A stretch of DNA of 64,000 bases from Polycyclovorans sp002706265 (GCA_963973915.1 CAXBBM010000004.1:190600-254599), one strand, 5' to 3'; shown: positions 52,634 through 61,711, numbered from the stretch's first letter. Notes: a model not told the origin generated them from the letters alone. Translations and numbers: made by a program.

Positions 52634-53461
52634 TCAGTCGGCTGCCATCCGGGCGAACAGATCCGCGTAGTGCGCCACGCGCCGGCCGAGCCTGTCGCGC
52701 TGGCGCGGCGTCAGGGTGGCCGAAAGATCGGCGAGCAGCTGCACCCACGCCGCCTCGGCCGCGAGGTCGACTGCATCGCGCGCGTCGTCCGCCAGATAGG
52801 CGCGCCACTGATCCACAGCGTCTGGCGCACGCCGCGCGGCCAGCAAGGCCGCGACGCCGGCGCGTTGCCGGGCATCGTCGGCGGCCTGACGCGCGCGGCC
52901 GGCCTCGCTCCAGCGCCAGGCCTGGGGCTCGGCCCACGCGGCGATCAGGGCCTTCTGCGCGGCATTTGGCCGGCCGGCCCACGGCTTCATCCACTTCGCG
53001 GCGCGGTCCTTCAGGGCTTCGACATCGGCGGGGGCGTCGTTTCGACGGTCCTGCCGCCTGGTGTCGAACGACGCCCAGAATGCGTCGATCTGCGCATCGC
53101 TGAGGGTGGCGATCAGCGGCACGAGGCGCAGCATCATTTGATCCAGCGCGGCCCGCAGGTGTCGCGCCACGCGCGCCTGCCAGGCCCGCACCGCGGCAGC
53201 GTCCATGGGGGCCTGCACGTCGTTGCCCAGTGCGCGGGCATCGGCCTGCCAGCGCGGCAAGGCGTGTTGCCGATGCCACGCCTGCCAGTCGAGCACCGCC
53301 CCGCGCAGCGCGTCCTCCTGCGTCTCGGTCAGGGTCAGGTATTTGCTGACTTCGCGCACGACGAAAGAGTCGGCGCGGTTGTAGACAAAGTGGGTGAGGC
53401 TGCAGCCGGCGAGCAGGGCCGCGGTGAGCAGCCCGAGCAGCCGACCGGCGATCGCGGTCAA
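52634..53461 (-). CDS. DUF6279-like lipoprotein
   Basis: The 275-residue protein has a signal peptide ending in a strong lipobox LAGC (Cys20) and then a helical, Ala/Arg/Trp-rich body. The start SLTHFVYNRADSFVVREV resembles the family of uncharacterised lipoproteins with LxxxYNRAD motifs. The start is a TTG overlapping the upstream stop (53458-53461). It is the last gene of a leftward operon with an acyl-ACP desaturase, so a lipid or envelope role is possible. Confidence 0.78.
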   Translation of the reverse strand: MTAIAGRLLGLLTAALLAGCSLTHFVYNRADSFVVREVSKYLTLTETQEDALRGAVLDWQAWHRQHALPRWQADARALGNDVQAPMDAAAVRAWQARVARHLRAALDQMMLRLVPLIATLSDAQIDAFWASFDTRRQDRRNDAPADVEALKDRAAKWMKPWAGRPNAAQKALIAAWAEPQAWRWSEAGRARQAADDARQRAGVAALLAARRAPDAVDQWRAYLADDARDAVDLAAEAAWVQLLADLSATLTPRQRDRLGRRVAHYADLFARMAAD

Positions 53462-54213
53462 GCGCGCTTGCGCGGCGGCGGTGGCGGACGCTCGACGGTA
53501 TTGACCAGCGTCGCGGTGATCTTCAAGGGGCGCCCGCCCAGCGCCTGCTGCAACGCGGGGCTCATGTGGCGCTCGTCCAGACGCAGCAGCGACACCTGGG
53601 CAAAGCCGTCACCGACCTCGCCGGCCCAACTCTGCAGCGGCGGGGCGTCGGGCGATTCGTCGGGCACGATGCCCAGCCGCTGCAAGGCAGGCCGCGCGGC
53701 CTGGTGCGCCAGCGCACGGCTGCTGTCGATCAGCGCCGCGGTGGTGGCTTCAAGGTCGATGTAGGTGTTGACGTCGTGCGCCATCACCGACTCGGCCACG
53801 TTGCGCAGCAGCGGCACCCGCAGGGCGCGGTGCGCAACGGTCTGCACGCCAGCCGAGACGCGGTCGGCCATCCGCAGTGCCCGCCCGCCGTCGCCGGCCG
53901 GGCGATGCGGCAGCGCCGTGCGTCCGCTGTCGGCCGCGGCCAGCATGGGGCGCAGCACGCTGGCGAAATTGGTCTGCATGCGGGTGCGCAGGTGCAGGTG
54001 CTCGCCGTCGGCTTCGGGCGTGAGCTCGGAGTGCAGCTCCAGCTTGAACAGCGGCGTGCCGTCGGGACCGGGGATTTCCAGGGTGATGCGCTGCTCGTCG
54101 AACGGATCATCGCCCTGCGGCGCGGGGTCACTGAAGCCACGCCACAACTGGCGCACCCGCTGGCGCCACGTCGCCCTGCCGGATGCCGCCTTCATGCTGC
54201 GCTTGTCATCCAT
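53458..54213 (-). CDS. Hypothetical protein in the desaturase operon
   Basis: The 251-residue protein has no signal peptide or membrane helix and no family I recognise. It has a basic N-terminus, a beta-rich part (ITLEIPGPDGTPLFKLELHSE) and a Pro/Arg/Lys tail. It overlaps the upstream SDR gene by eight bases and the downstream lipoprotein by four, so it is co-translated with both. Confidence 0.75.
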   Translation of the reverse strand: MDDKRSMKAASGRATWRQRVRQLWRGFSDPAPQGDDPFDEQRITLEIPGPDGTPLFKLELHSELTPEADGEHLHLRTRMQTNFASVLRPMLAAADSGRTALPHRPAGDGGRALRMADRVSAGVQTVAHRALRVPLLRNVAESVMAHDVNTYIDLEATTAALIDSSRALAHQAARPALQRLGIVPDESPDAPPLQSWAGEVGDGFAQVSLLRLDERHMSPALQQALGGRPLKITATLVNTVERPPPPPRKRA

Positions 54214-55042
54214 GGCGCAAGAACCCCGCGGTGGCCTTTCGGGCCAACTTGAAGTGCAGGCTTGGGCTCAGCCGCTTGAGCTGATGCAGGCGCCGCGCGT
54301 CGGCATGGGTGATGACCATGAAGCGCCGGCGGGCCACGGCGTCGACGATGTCGCGCGCCACGTCGTCGGCCGTGACGGTGGCCTTGTCCATCAAACGCCC
54401 GACGATGCCCTCCATTGGCGACGACGGCAGGCCATCGACGGCCTGCTCACGCGAGGTTTCCAGCAGCCGGGTCTTGAAGAACGACGGGCAGGCGACCGTC
54501 ACGCCCACGCCACGCGGCGCCATCTCGAACCGCAGGGTCTCGGACAACGAGATCACCGCCGCCTTGGCGGCGTTGTAGCTGGCCATGCCCGGCGGGTTGG
54601 CAATGCCGGCGAAGGACGCGACGTTGACGATGTGGCCGCGCCCTTGCGCCACCATCATCGGCGCCAGGGCCTGAACCCCGCGCACGCAGCCCAGCAGGTT
54701 GATGTCGAGCACCTGCTGCCACTGGGCAAGACCGGCGTCGGCCACGGTGCCTGCGGTGGCAACGCCGGCGTTGTTGATGAGCACGTCAAGGCCGCCCCAG
54801 TCTGCCGCCAGACGCTGGGCAAGGGCGACGAAATCGGCCTCGCGGGTGACATCCAGCGGCTGGACGAAGCCCCCGCCGCCCGCCGCTTCCACCGCCTGCA
54901 GGGTCGCTGCAGCGGCGTCGAGGTCGCGATCGGTGATGGCGATCTTCGCGCCTTGCGCCGCAAACGCCCGCGCAAGGGCCCGCCCCAGCCCGCTCCCGGC
55001 GCCGGTAATGACGACCCGGGTTGGGGCCGGTGTGGGGGACAA
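54206..55042 (-). CDS. Short-chain dehydrogenase/reductase
   Basis: The 278-residue SDR starts at the TTG at 55042, two bases after the desaturase stop. It has the NAD(P) loop TGAGSGLG, NNAG at about 85-90, the catalytic Ser in NVASFAG, and YNAAK. It belongs to the classical SDR group and may act on acyl or alcohol substrates. It lies between the desaturase and an unknown gene in one operon. Confidence 0.9.
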   Translation of the reverse strand: MSPTPAPTRVVITGAGSGLGRALARAFAAQGAKIAITDRDLDAAAATLQAVEAAGGGGFVQPLDVTREADFVALAQRLAADWGGLDVLINNAGVATAGTVADAGLAQWQQVLDINLLGCVRGVQALAPMMVAQGRGHIVNVASFAGIANPPGMASYNAAKAAVISLSETLRFEMAPRGVGVTVACPSFFKTRLLETSREQAVDGLPSSPMEGIVGRLMDKATVTADDVARDIVDAVARRRFMVITHADARRLHQLKRLSPSLHFKLARKATAGFLRHG

Positions 55043-55044
55043 AC

Positions 55045-56028
55045 TCAGAGCCTGATCTCGCGGCCGGCGAGAAAGTCGAAGCGATAGTCGCGGGGCTTGC
55101 GCTTGCGATCGGCATAGTCGGCAACCTTGGCAATCCGCGCGGGCACCGCCATCAGCTTGTCCTGTGCGGCGCGGCCTTCGGCCGAAAGGCCTTCCATCTT
55201 GCCGATGTCCCAAAAATCCAGCAGCTCATCGACGATGCGGCTGTACTCGCGGCCGCCGAAGATGCCGGCCCGCTCGACGACTTCGCTCATTTCGCCGAAG
55301 CCCGGCATGGCGTGGCCCGGCATGACGAAGTTGAGGGTGACGCTGAGCAGCGACTGCAGGCCCCGGTTGGGGTCGCGCTTGAGAATCTCGTGAAAACTGG
55401 CGCGGTAGAACTCGTAGTGCCGCGACTCGTCCCGTGCCAGGTGCGCCAACACCCGCTGCGCGGCGGGTTCGATGCCTGCGCAAAGCCGGCCGGTGTTGGC
55501 GTGGCTGACCTGCGTGGCCTTTTCCTGCAGCGACGTGTACGCCAGCAGGCGGTAAGGGTCCTGCTGCCACTCGGGGTCGAAGCCCGCTTCGATGTAACGA
55601 TACTGGGCGGCTTCGAGCGCGCGCATGTCGAACAGACGGGCATCGCGAACGTAGTCACGCAGCGCACAGCCGTGGCGGTCTTCTTCGGCCGTCCACATGT
55701 AGTTCCAGTCGCGCCATGGGCTTTCGGCACCAAAATGCACGGCGATCAGCCGGTGAAAGTGGGGCAGGCCCTCTTCGGTCAGCAGATTGAGCGCCAGCCC
55801 CACGCGGGCGACGTCGGGGATGCCGCGAGCGGCTTCCCGCATGGCCTTGATTTCGGCGTCGGCGGCCGCGTCCAGCGTGGCGTCGGCGGGCAACAGATCA
55901 TTGGGGAACCAAAGCTTGCGGCGCTCCAGATGCAGCGCAATCTCGGCACGCACTGCGTCTTCCATGTCGACCAGCACTGCCAGTTGCTCGGCAGTGCCAA
56001 AACGAAGACTCGGGGCTGCTCCTGTCAT
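55045..56028 (-). CDS. Acyl-ACP desaturase (FA_desaturase_2 family)
   Basis: This 327-residue soluble diiron protein has two ligand motifs, WTAEEDRHG (residues 112-120) and DESRHYEFYR near 212, spaced as in plant and actinobacterial stearoyl-ACP desaturases. It would insert a double bond in a saturated acyl chain bound to ACP. The start is the ATG at 56028. It heads the operon that continues with the SDR, and no ferredoxin gene is adjacent. Confidence 0.88.
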   Translation of the reverse strand: MTGAAPSLRFGTAEQLAVLVDMEDAVRAEIALHLERRKLWFPNDLLPADATLDAAADAEIKAMREAARGIPDVARVGLALNLLTEEGLPHFHRLIAVHFGAESPWRDWNYMWTAEEDRHGCALRDYVRDARLFDMRALEAAQYRYIEAGFDPEWQQDPYRLLAYTSLQEKATQVSHANTGRLCAGIEPAAQRVLAHLARDESRHYEFYRASFHEILKRDPNRGLQSLLSVTLNFVMPGHAMPGFGEMSEVVERAGIFGGREYSRIVDELLDFWDIGKMEGLSAEGRAAQDKLMAVPARIAKVADYADRKRKPRDYRFDFLAGREIRL

Positions 56029-56110
56029 GGTTGATTTTCTCCGTACGAAGCATCGTAAACATCGTTCATTACGCAAGGTCGGGTCAGCACGATGCGCGGG
56101 CCGTTCATTT

Positions 56111-56653
56111 TTAGTTGCGAATCAGCCCTAAAAATTCCGCGCGGGTGCGGGGATCATCGCGAAACGCCCCCAGCATCATCGACGTGATCATCTGGCTGTG
56201 TTGCTTTTCGACGCCGCGCATCATGGCGCACAGGTGCTTGGCCTCGATCACCACCGCCACGCCGCGCGCCTCGGTGGCCCCCTGTATGCATTCGCCAATC
56301 TGCTGGGTCAGTTGCTCCTGAATCTGCAGCCGCCGACCGAACATGTCGACAATACGCGGAATTTTCGACAATCCGATGACCTTGCCCGCCGGCAGGTACG
56401 CCACATGGGCGCGGCCGAAGAACGGCAGGATATGGTGTTCGCACATCGAGTAGAACTCGATGTCGCGAACGATCACCATCTCTTGGTTATCGGTCTCGAA
56501 AATGGCGCCATTGACGATTTCTTCAAGCGATTCCTGATACCCCTTGGTGAGAAACGTCATCGCCTTCGCCGCCCGTTGGGGCGTGTTGAGCAGGCCTTCA
56601 CGTAATGGGTCCTCACCTATCGCGCTGAGGATCGCTCTAAACTGGTCTTCCAT
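56111..56653 (-). CDS. folE: GTP cyclohydrolase I
   Basis: The 180-residue protein catalyses the first step of folate (and tetrahydrobiopterin) synthesis, from GTP to dihydroneopterin triphosphate. Zinc ligands are Cys and His in SMCEHHILPFFG, and Cys in KHLCAMMRG; the GRAHVAYLP and QERLTQQI-type motifs are present. The start is the ATG at 56653, divergent from the parB-like gene with 25 bases between start codons. Confidence 0.96.
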   Translation of the reverse strand: MEDQFRAILSAIGEDPLREGLLNTPQRAAKAMTFLTKGYQESLEEIVNGAIFETDNQEMVIVRDIEFYSMCEHHILPFFGRAHVAYLPAGKVIGLSKIPRIVDMFGRRLQIQEQLTQQIGECIQGATEARGVAVVIEAKHLCAMMRGVEKQHSQMITSMMLGAFRDDPRTRAEFLGLIRN

Positions 56654-56678
56654 TGAATTCACAGGTGAAAAGCCGGAC

Positions 56679-57527
56679 GTGGCTATTGTTTCACACTTGC
56701 CTGCACCGTCTGCCGCCACCCCTGAGGCGCACACCGCGCGCGCCATTCCCATCGAGCTGATCCGCCCCGGCGCGCACCAGGCGCGGCGGCGCTTCAACGA
56801 CGAAGCGCTGAACGAACTGGCACGCAGCATCGGCGAGTCGGGGGTCATCCAGCCGGTGGTGGTGCGCAGCCGCGGCGACCGCTACGAGCTGCTGGCCGGG
56901 GAACGCCGCTGGCGGGCGGCGCAGCGTGCCGGCCTGGCGCGGATTCCGGCCCTGGTGCGAGACGACCTGAGTGATGCAGAAGCCTTCGTTGTCGGGCTGA
57001 TCGAAAACCTGCAGCGCGAGTCGCTGTCGCCCATCGACACCGCCCTGGGCCTGAAGCGGCTGGCCGAACTGCACGGGCTGACCCACGGCGCGCTGGGTCA
57101 GCGCATCGGCAAGTCACGCGCCTATGTCACCCATTTTTTGCGTCTGCTCAACCTGCATGCACAGGTGCAGGAGGCGGTGGACGCCGGCCAGGTCTCCATG
57201 GGCCACGCCAAGGTGCTGGCCGGCCTGCCGCTGGGCGAACAGCCCGGATGGCTGGCGCGCCTGCAACAGGCCGACTGGTCGGTGCGTGCGCTTGAAAAGC
57301 AGCTGCAGCGGCGCAGCGACGTCACCGACGCAGTGAACGGGCCGCCGCCGCCGCCCGCCAAGTCGGCCGACTGGCTGCGCCTGGAGCGCGAGATCGCCGA
57401 TGCGGTGGGCGCGTCGGTGTCGCTCAAGGCCGATCCACAGGGGCGCGGCACGCTGACCATCGGCTTCCATTCGCTGGACGCGCTGGACGGCGTGCTGGCC
57501 AAACTGGGCCTCGCCAATGAACGCTGA
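56679..57527 (+). CDS. parB: ParB-like chromosome-partitioning protein (no adjacent parA)
   Basis: The 282-residue protein has the ParB N-terminal domain with the conserved RPGAHQARRRFNDEAL and GERRWRAAQ (CTP-binding/clamping) and ENLQRESLSPIDTALGLKRL, then an HTH (LGQRIGKSRAYVTHFLRLLNL) and a C-terminal dimer domain. It starts at a GTG at 56679. Unusually there is no parA gene next to it: folE lies upstream and a metallopeptidase downstream. A perfect DnaA box follows at 57567-57575. Confidence 0.9.
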   Translation: MAIVSHLPAPSAATPEAHTARAIPIELIRPGAHQARRRFNDEALNELARSIGESGVIQPVVVRSRGDRYELLAGERRWRAAQRAGLARIPALVRDDLSDAEAFVVGLIENLQRESLSPIDTALGLKRLAELHGLTHGALGQRIGKSRAYVTHFLRLLNLHAQVQEAVDAGQVSMGHAKVLAGLPLGEQPGWLARLQQADWSVRALEKQLQRRSDVTDAVNGPPPPPAKSADWLRLEREIADAVGASVSLKADPQGRGTLTIGFHSLDALDGVLAKLGLANER

Positions 57528-57566
57528 GCGGCTCCCGGAGTTATCCCCGCCGGCTCGGGAAAAGCC

Positions 57567-57575
57567 TGTGGATAA
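57567..57575. promoter_or_regulatory. DnaA box after parB
   Basis: TGTGGATAA is the perfect complement of TTATCCACA. A degenerate copy TTATCCCCG lies at 57541-57549. Two boxes in 140 bases next to parB could be coincidence or a DnaA-sensitive element. Confidence 0.4.
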
Positions 57576-57665
57576 CCTGCGACCTGCGGCACCGACCTCC
57601 CGGCTCAACGGGCCTTGCCCCGGTGCTGGTGATTTTGTAACCAGATCGTCACCCAAGCGTCACAC

Positions 57666-58415
57666 GTGAGCGCGCCCCCCGAGCCCCCCGAGCCGGCGCC
57701 TGCTTACCGGCTGGAGACCCGCATCAGCGCCAGAGCACGGCGGCTGCGCATCGAGGTGCGCAGTGCCGACACGGTGACGCTGGTCCTGCCGCGGCGCTGC
57801 TCCATGCCCCAGGCGCAGGCGTTTCTGGCACAGCATCAGGCGTGGATCGAGCGCCAGCGCCAACGTCTGCAGGCGCGGCCGGCGGTGCCCACAGCGGCGG
57901 CCGCGCCCTGGAACGGTCACACCCCGCTGCCGCTGCGGGGCGAATGGTTGCCGGTCACTCATGCGGCACACCGTTACAGGCACCCCGCCCTGCGGCTGCA
58001 GGACGGCCAATGGGTGTTGCTGAGCCATCCGGATCACCCACCCGGCCACGCCGCACTCACGCCACTGGCCCGCAGAGCGCTGATTGCCGAGGCATGCCGC
58101 ACCGCTGAGCACCTGCTGCACGCCGCCCGCGCCGAAACCGGGCTGCACCCCACGGGCCTGCGTGTCAGTGACACCCGCGCGCAGTGGGGCAGCTGCTCGG
58201 CCAGGGGCGTGGTGCAACTGTGCTGGCGGCTGGTCTGCGCGCCGCCCGAAGTGATGCGCTATGTGGTGATCCACGAGCTGTGCCATCTGCGCCACCGCAA
58301 TCACGGCCCGCAGTTCTGGGCGCTGGTGGCCGCCCACTGCCCGTCCTACAGCGCGCATCGGGCCTGGCTGCGCCAGGAAGGCGCCGCCCTGATGCGTCTG
58401 CTGCCCAAGGGCTAA
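57666..58415 (+). CDS. YgjP-like zinc metallopeptidase (DUF45)
   Basis: The 249-residue protein has the zinc motif HELCHLRHRNHGPQFW at about 200-215 (HExxH plus a downstream HGPxFW), and the DTRAQWGSCSARG segment, the signature of the YgjP/SprT-like M48-related group. It starts at a GTG at 57666. The role of YgjP is not settled. Confidence 0.88.
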   Translation: MSAPPEPPEPAPAYRLETRISARARRLRIEVRSADTVTLVLPRRCSMPQAQAFLAQHQAWIERQRQRLQARPAVPTAAAAPWNGHTPLPLRGEWLPVTHAAHRYRHPALRLQDGQWVLLSHPDHPPGHAALTPLARRALIAEACRTAEHLLHAARAETGLHPTGLRVSDTRAQWGSCSARGVVQLCWRLVCAPPEVMRYVVIHELCHLRHRNHGPQFWALVAAHCPSYSAHRAWLRQEGAALMRLLPKG

Positions 58416-58441
58416 TCACCCCCCGGCGCCCGCGCTTGCCG

Positions 58442-59038
58442 CTGATTTCATCGAGACGCAACACGACCGCCCTCACTGCCAAGGGCCTGGCCGCGTTTGA
58501 GGCCGACGTGGCCGCCGGCAGCTTCCTGCGCGTCACCCAACCCGATCCCGAGGCGCTGGCCGTGCTGGCCCCTTTCAAGGCGCAGGTCGACGTTCTCAAG
58601 GCGCAATACGGCGGTGCCGACATCACCGGCGACGAGGTCAAGGCCATGATCGAAGACGGGCTTCAGGCCACCTCCGGCGAGGGCGGTTCCACCGGCCCAT
58701 ACCCCTACACCGGCGGGCTGCGCTTCGACCTCAACAGCGCGGCAGCCCCGGGCAACCGCGCCTCTGGCCTTGAGGGTTTCGACGCCCAGACCGGGTTGCG
58801 GATGCCGCTGGAATCGTCGCGCACCGACACGTTGCTCGTGCTGAGCTTCACTGCCAACGGGGGCTACGGATAGATCACCCTGCGCGACGTGCCCGCCGAA
58901 CGGCGGCCGGACATCGGCGTGCTCGACGCCGACGTGTTCCAGACCTGGATCGACGGCCTGCCGCAAAACGACGCCGGTCTGCCAGTGATCAGCAAGTTGC
59001 CCGTCGCGTTGTACAGCACCCAATCGTTCGCGCCGTAA
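58442..59038 (+). pseudogene. Decayed 5'-nucleotidase/UDP-sugar hydrolase remnant
   Basis: In one frame, 58442-58870 encodes segments of the 5'-nucleotidase C-terminal domain (GADITGDEVKAMIEDGL, PYPYTGGLRFDL, VLSFTANGG). A TAG at 58871-58873 breaks it, and the same frame continues as ITLRDVP...APNDAG to a TAA at 59036-59038. The catalytic N-terminal domain is absent. Family-level recognition is from motif memory, so the identification is probable rather than certain. Confidence 0.65.
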
Positions 59039-59260
59039 CCGCGCAGCGCGCCTGATGCGGGGCGGCCGACGGCGCCGCCCCGCATGGACCGTCCGGCGAA
59101 GCTGACGCGCCTGCCGGCGGGCACCTCGCGGCCACTTGCGGCGCGTCGCTGCCCATCGGCTCACCCTTCGATTAATCTGGCCCGACTTATTCCGCGCCAT
59201 TGCGACCTGCGGCGCCGGCCGTCGCGGCGATCCGCGTCGCTCATCGATGGATCAGACACC

Positions 59261-60139
59261 ATGAAACCGGGCACATCAGGGCGCCGTAACGGCAGAAAGA
59301 CCGCGTCGGCCGAGGCCGCCGAGGCCGCCGCGCCGGCACGGGTGGAACTCACCATCGAACAACTGGCCAAGGCCTCGCGCTGCACCGCGCGCAACATTCG
59401 CGCCTATCAAGACCGCGGCCTCATCCCGCCCCCGGAGCGGCGCGGCCGCACCGGTGTTTACGGCGCCGAACACCTCTCGCGGCTGCGCATCATCCACCAG
59501 ATGCTGACGCGCGGCTTCACCCTGGCCAGCATTGGCGAGCTGCTCGCCGCCTGGGAAGCCGGGCAGGACATCAGCGCCTTGCTGGGCCTGGAGGCCGCAG
59601 TGTCCAGCCCCTGGACCAACGAAACGCCCAAGCAGTACAGCTTTGTCGAGCTGGCCCGCCTGTACGGCGGACAGTTTGACCCGCGCTGGCTGGTCAAGGC
59701 GCATGAGCTGGGCGTGCTCAAACCCCACGGCATGGGCTTTATCGCCCCCAGCCCGAGAATGATTCAGGCCGGCGCCGAGCTGGTGAAGGCGGGCATCCCG
59801 CTCGATGAAATGCTCGACGTGGTCAAACACCTGCGCGCCAACGTCGAGCACGCCGCCGAAGAAATGGTCCATCTGGTCGAGCGACACGTGTTCGACCGCT
59901 TCGGCACGCCGCTGCCCCCGCGCGACCAGGCCGCAGAACTGGGCGAAATCATCTGGCGGCTGCGGCCATTGGTCGACATGGCCGTGCAGGCCGAAGTGTC
60001 ACGCGCCATGGAAATTGCCGCCACACGCCACCTCGGCAATCGTCTGGCGCACGTTCTGGACGAGCTGGCACGGCAGAAAGACCCGCAACCCGCCGCCGAG
60101 CGCGCGCGCGCCAAACGCACGCCGCGCGCCCGGTCGTAA
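59261..60139 (+). CDS. MerR-family transcriptional regulator
   Basis: The 292-residue protein starts at the ATG at 59261. It has the MerR helix-turn-helix (TIEQLAKASRCTARNIRAYQDRGLIPPPE) and wing (GVYGAEHLSRLRIIHQML) at about 35-95, then a long effector region of about 190 residues with no recognisable ligand domain. Its target is probably the adjacent convergent SDR gene or a neighbour. It has no upstream regulator-type palindrome that I can see. Confidence 0.87.
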   Translation: MKPGTSGRRNGRKTASAEAAEAAAPARVELTIEQLAKASRCTARNIRAYQDRGLIPPPERRGRTGVYGAEHLSRLRIIHQMLTRGFTLASIGELLAAWEAGQDISALLGLEAAVSSPWTNETPKQYSFVELARLYGGQFDPRWLVKAHELGVLKPHGMGFIAPSPRMIQAGAELVKAGIPLDEMLDVVKHLRANVEHAAEEMVHLVERHVFDRFGTPLPPRDQAAELGEIIWRLRPLVDMAVQAEVSRAMEIAATRHLGNRLAHVLDELARQKDPQPAAERARAKRTPRARS

Positions 60140-60146
60140 GGGCCGC

Positions 60147-61001
60147 TTACCCGGTCTCGCCGGCCTTGCGGCGCTGCCACTTGGCACCAAAACTGATCAG
60201 GCGCTGGTAGCCCTCGGGCATCAGCCGCACCATCAGGTCGATCGCCTTGGCATCGGGCCCGATCAACACCCGCCGCCGGTTGGCACGCACCGCGTCAAGA
60301 ATGACCTTGGCCGCCGAGTCTGACGTGGTGATGAACATCTTCTCGAAATTCTTCTTGCCGTCTTTTTCGTCAACGCCCATCAGCGCTTTCATGTTCGACG
60401 AGAACCGTGCCGACTGGGCGATATTGGTCTTGATCCCACCGGGATGCACCGTGGTGGCCGAGACCGGTTCACCGGCAATTTCCAGCTCTTGCCGCAGGGC
60501 CTCGGTAAAGCCGCGCACCGCAAACTTCGACGCGTTATAGGCCGATTGCGACGGAATGCCGGCAATGCCGAAAATGCTCGAAATATTGATGATGTGGCCG
60601 TCACCCGAGGCTTTCAGCAGTGGCAGAAACGCCTGGGTGCCATAGACCACGCCCCAGAAGTTGATGCCCATGATCCATTTCAGATCGGCTTCAGACATGC
60701 CGTCCACCGGCGCGCCCAGCGCAACGCCGGCATTGTTGAAAATCAGATTGACCTGGCTGTGCTCGTCGGCAACCTGCCCGGCCCAGGCATACACCGCATC
60801 CCGCTTGGCCACGTCCAGCACCTGCGTGGTCACCGTCACACCCGTGGCGCGCGCCTGCTCGGCCGTGTTCTGCAGCCCGGTGTCGTTGATGTCTGACAAC
60901 GCCAGCGCACAGCCCGCGTTCGCCAACCGCAGCGCCAGCGCCTGCCCGATGCCCGAGCCGGCACCGGTAATCGCTGCCACCTTGTTCTGGAAAGATTTCA
61001 T
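60147..61001 (-). CDS. Short-chain dehydrogenase/reductase
   Basis: The 284-residue SDR has TGAGSGIG (residues 11-18), NNAG near 88, the catalytic Ser in NISSIFG, and YNASK. The longer C-terminal part (KNFEKMFITTSDSAAKVILDA) fits SDRs of the acyl/steroid group. The start is the ATG at 61001, chosen over an upstream in-frame ATG without ribosome site. It is convergent with the MerR gene, seven bases apart. Confidence 0.9.
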   Translation of the reverse strand: MKSFQNKVAAITGAGSGIGQALALRLANAGCALALSDINDTGLQNTAEQARATGVTVTTQVLDVAKRDAVYAWAGQVADEHSQVNLIFNNAGVALGAPVDGMSEADLKWIMGINFWGVVYGTQAFLPLLKASGDGHIINISSIFGIAGIPSQSAYNASKFAVRGFTEALRQELEIAGEPVSATTVHPGGIKTNIAQSARFSSNMKALMGVDEKDGKKNFEKMFITTSDSAAKVILDAVRANRRRVLIGPDAKAIDLMVRLMPEGYQRLISFGAKWQRRKAGETG

Positions 61002-61128
61002 CCGCCCCCCAATTGACCGGCCCGCAGGCCCCGAAGCCCCGCACTGTAAGCCAAGCCCGCCCCCGAACATTGGCCGCCGCGCCAGACCGCACCAACGCAT
61101 GGCGACTGTGTACCATCTCGCCCGAGCT

Positions 61129-61205
61129 GGGCCTTTAGCTCAATTGGTTAGAGCAGAGGACTCATAATCCTTTGGTTGTCGGTTCAAGTCCGACAGGGCC
61201 CACCA
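61129..61205 (+). tRNA. tRNA with CAU anticodon, probably tRNA-Ile2
   Basis: The cloverleaf is complete: acceptor GGGCCTT, anticodon CAT at 61163-61165, and an encoded CCA end. The C4-G69 and C5-G68 acceptor pairs and a TTGGTT variable region match tRNA-Ile2 (modified to lysidine by TilS) rather than elongator tRNA-Met, but the two are hard to tell apart without comparison. Confidence 0.85.
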
Positions 61206-61350
61206 TCACCCAGAGACTCCGCCTCCGGTAACAAATTCGGAACAGTCAGCATTCGCTGCCGAGGAGTCCTCACCAAACACCACGGTGACCTCGCGCGCTT
61301 CGTCTACAGAGCGCGGATAACCACAGGTGGCCCCGAACCCACCAAGCGCT

Positions 61351-61368
61351 TATAATTTCTCCATTATA
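61351..61368. promoter_or_regulatory. Inverted repeat overlapping a -10 element
   Basis: TATAAT-TTCTCC-ATTATA is a perfect 6-6-6 inverted repeat 28 bases before the XRE regulator start. TATAAT is also a perfect -10 hexamer, so the arm doubles as promoter and operator. Confidence 0.55.
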
Positions 61369-61396
61369 TTTTCAGCCTCATAAACGAGTTCCGCCC

Positions 61397-61711
61397 TTGA
61401 ACGTAAACGCCAGCGGCGCGATCAGCGGTCCATATGAAGATGCCTTCGAGGCCCTGTACCCACCCGACCAAGCAGCGCTGAAGCGCACACGCGCCTACGC
61501 GCTTCGCGCACTACGCCAACACCTGTCGTCGATGCCCGGTACCCAGCAACAGATCGCCGATCAGCTCGGGATTCAGCAGCCGCGTCTCAACCTACTGCTC
61601 CGTGGCGACTCCGCCAGCATCTCGCTCGACAACATGGTGAAGCTCGCCGCACGCGCCGGTCTGCGGGCCGAGCTGATCCTCAAGCCGACCTCAAGCCGGA
61701 GACGCACATGA
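61397..61711 (+). CDS. XRE-family helix-turn-helix regulator
   Basis: The 104-residue protein has an XRE HTH domain (about residues 50-90, QQQIADQLGIQQPRLNLLL) with a GxSASISLDNMVKLAARAGL tail that fits a DNA-binding helix. The start is a TTG at 61397. It probably controls the downstream genes: the small VbhA-like gene overlaps its stop (ATGA). Confidence 0.78.
   Translation: MNVNASGAISGPYEDAFEALYPPDQAALKRTRAYALRALRQHLSSMPGTQQQIADQLGIQQPRLNLLLRGDSASISLDNMVKLAARAGLRAELILKPTSSRRRT

Noticed and set aside
56687..56694. TGTTTCAC at the parB start, half of the parS consensus
   Set aside because: Only one arm matches; the other half shows no complement, and it lies in coding sequence.
61129..61205. 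Reading the CAU tRNA as elongator tRNA-Met
   Set aside because: Acceptor-stem pairs and variable-loop sequence fit tRNA-Ile2 better, though not decisively.
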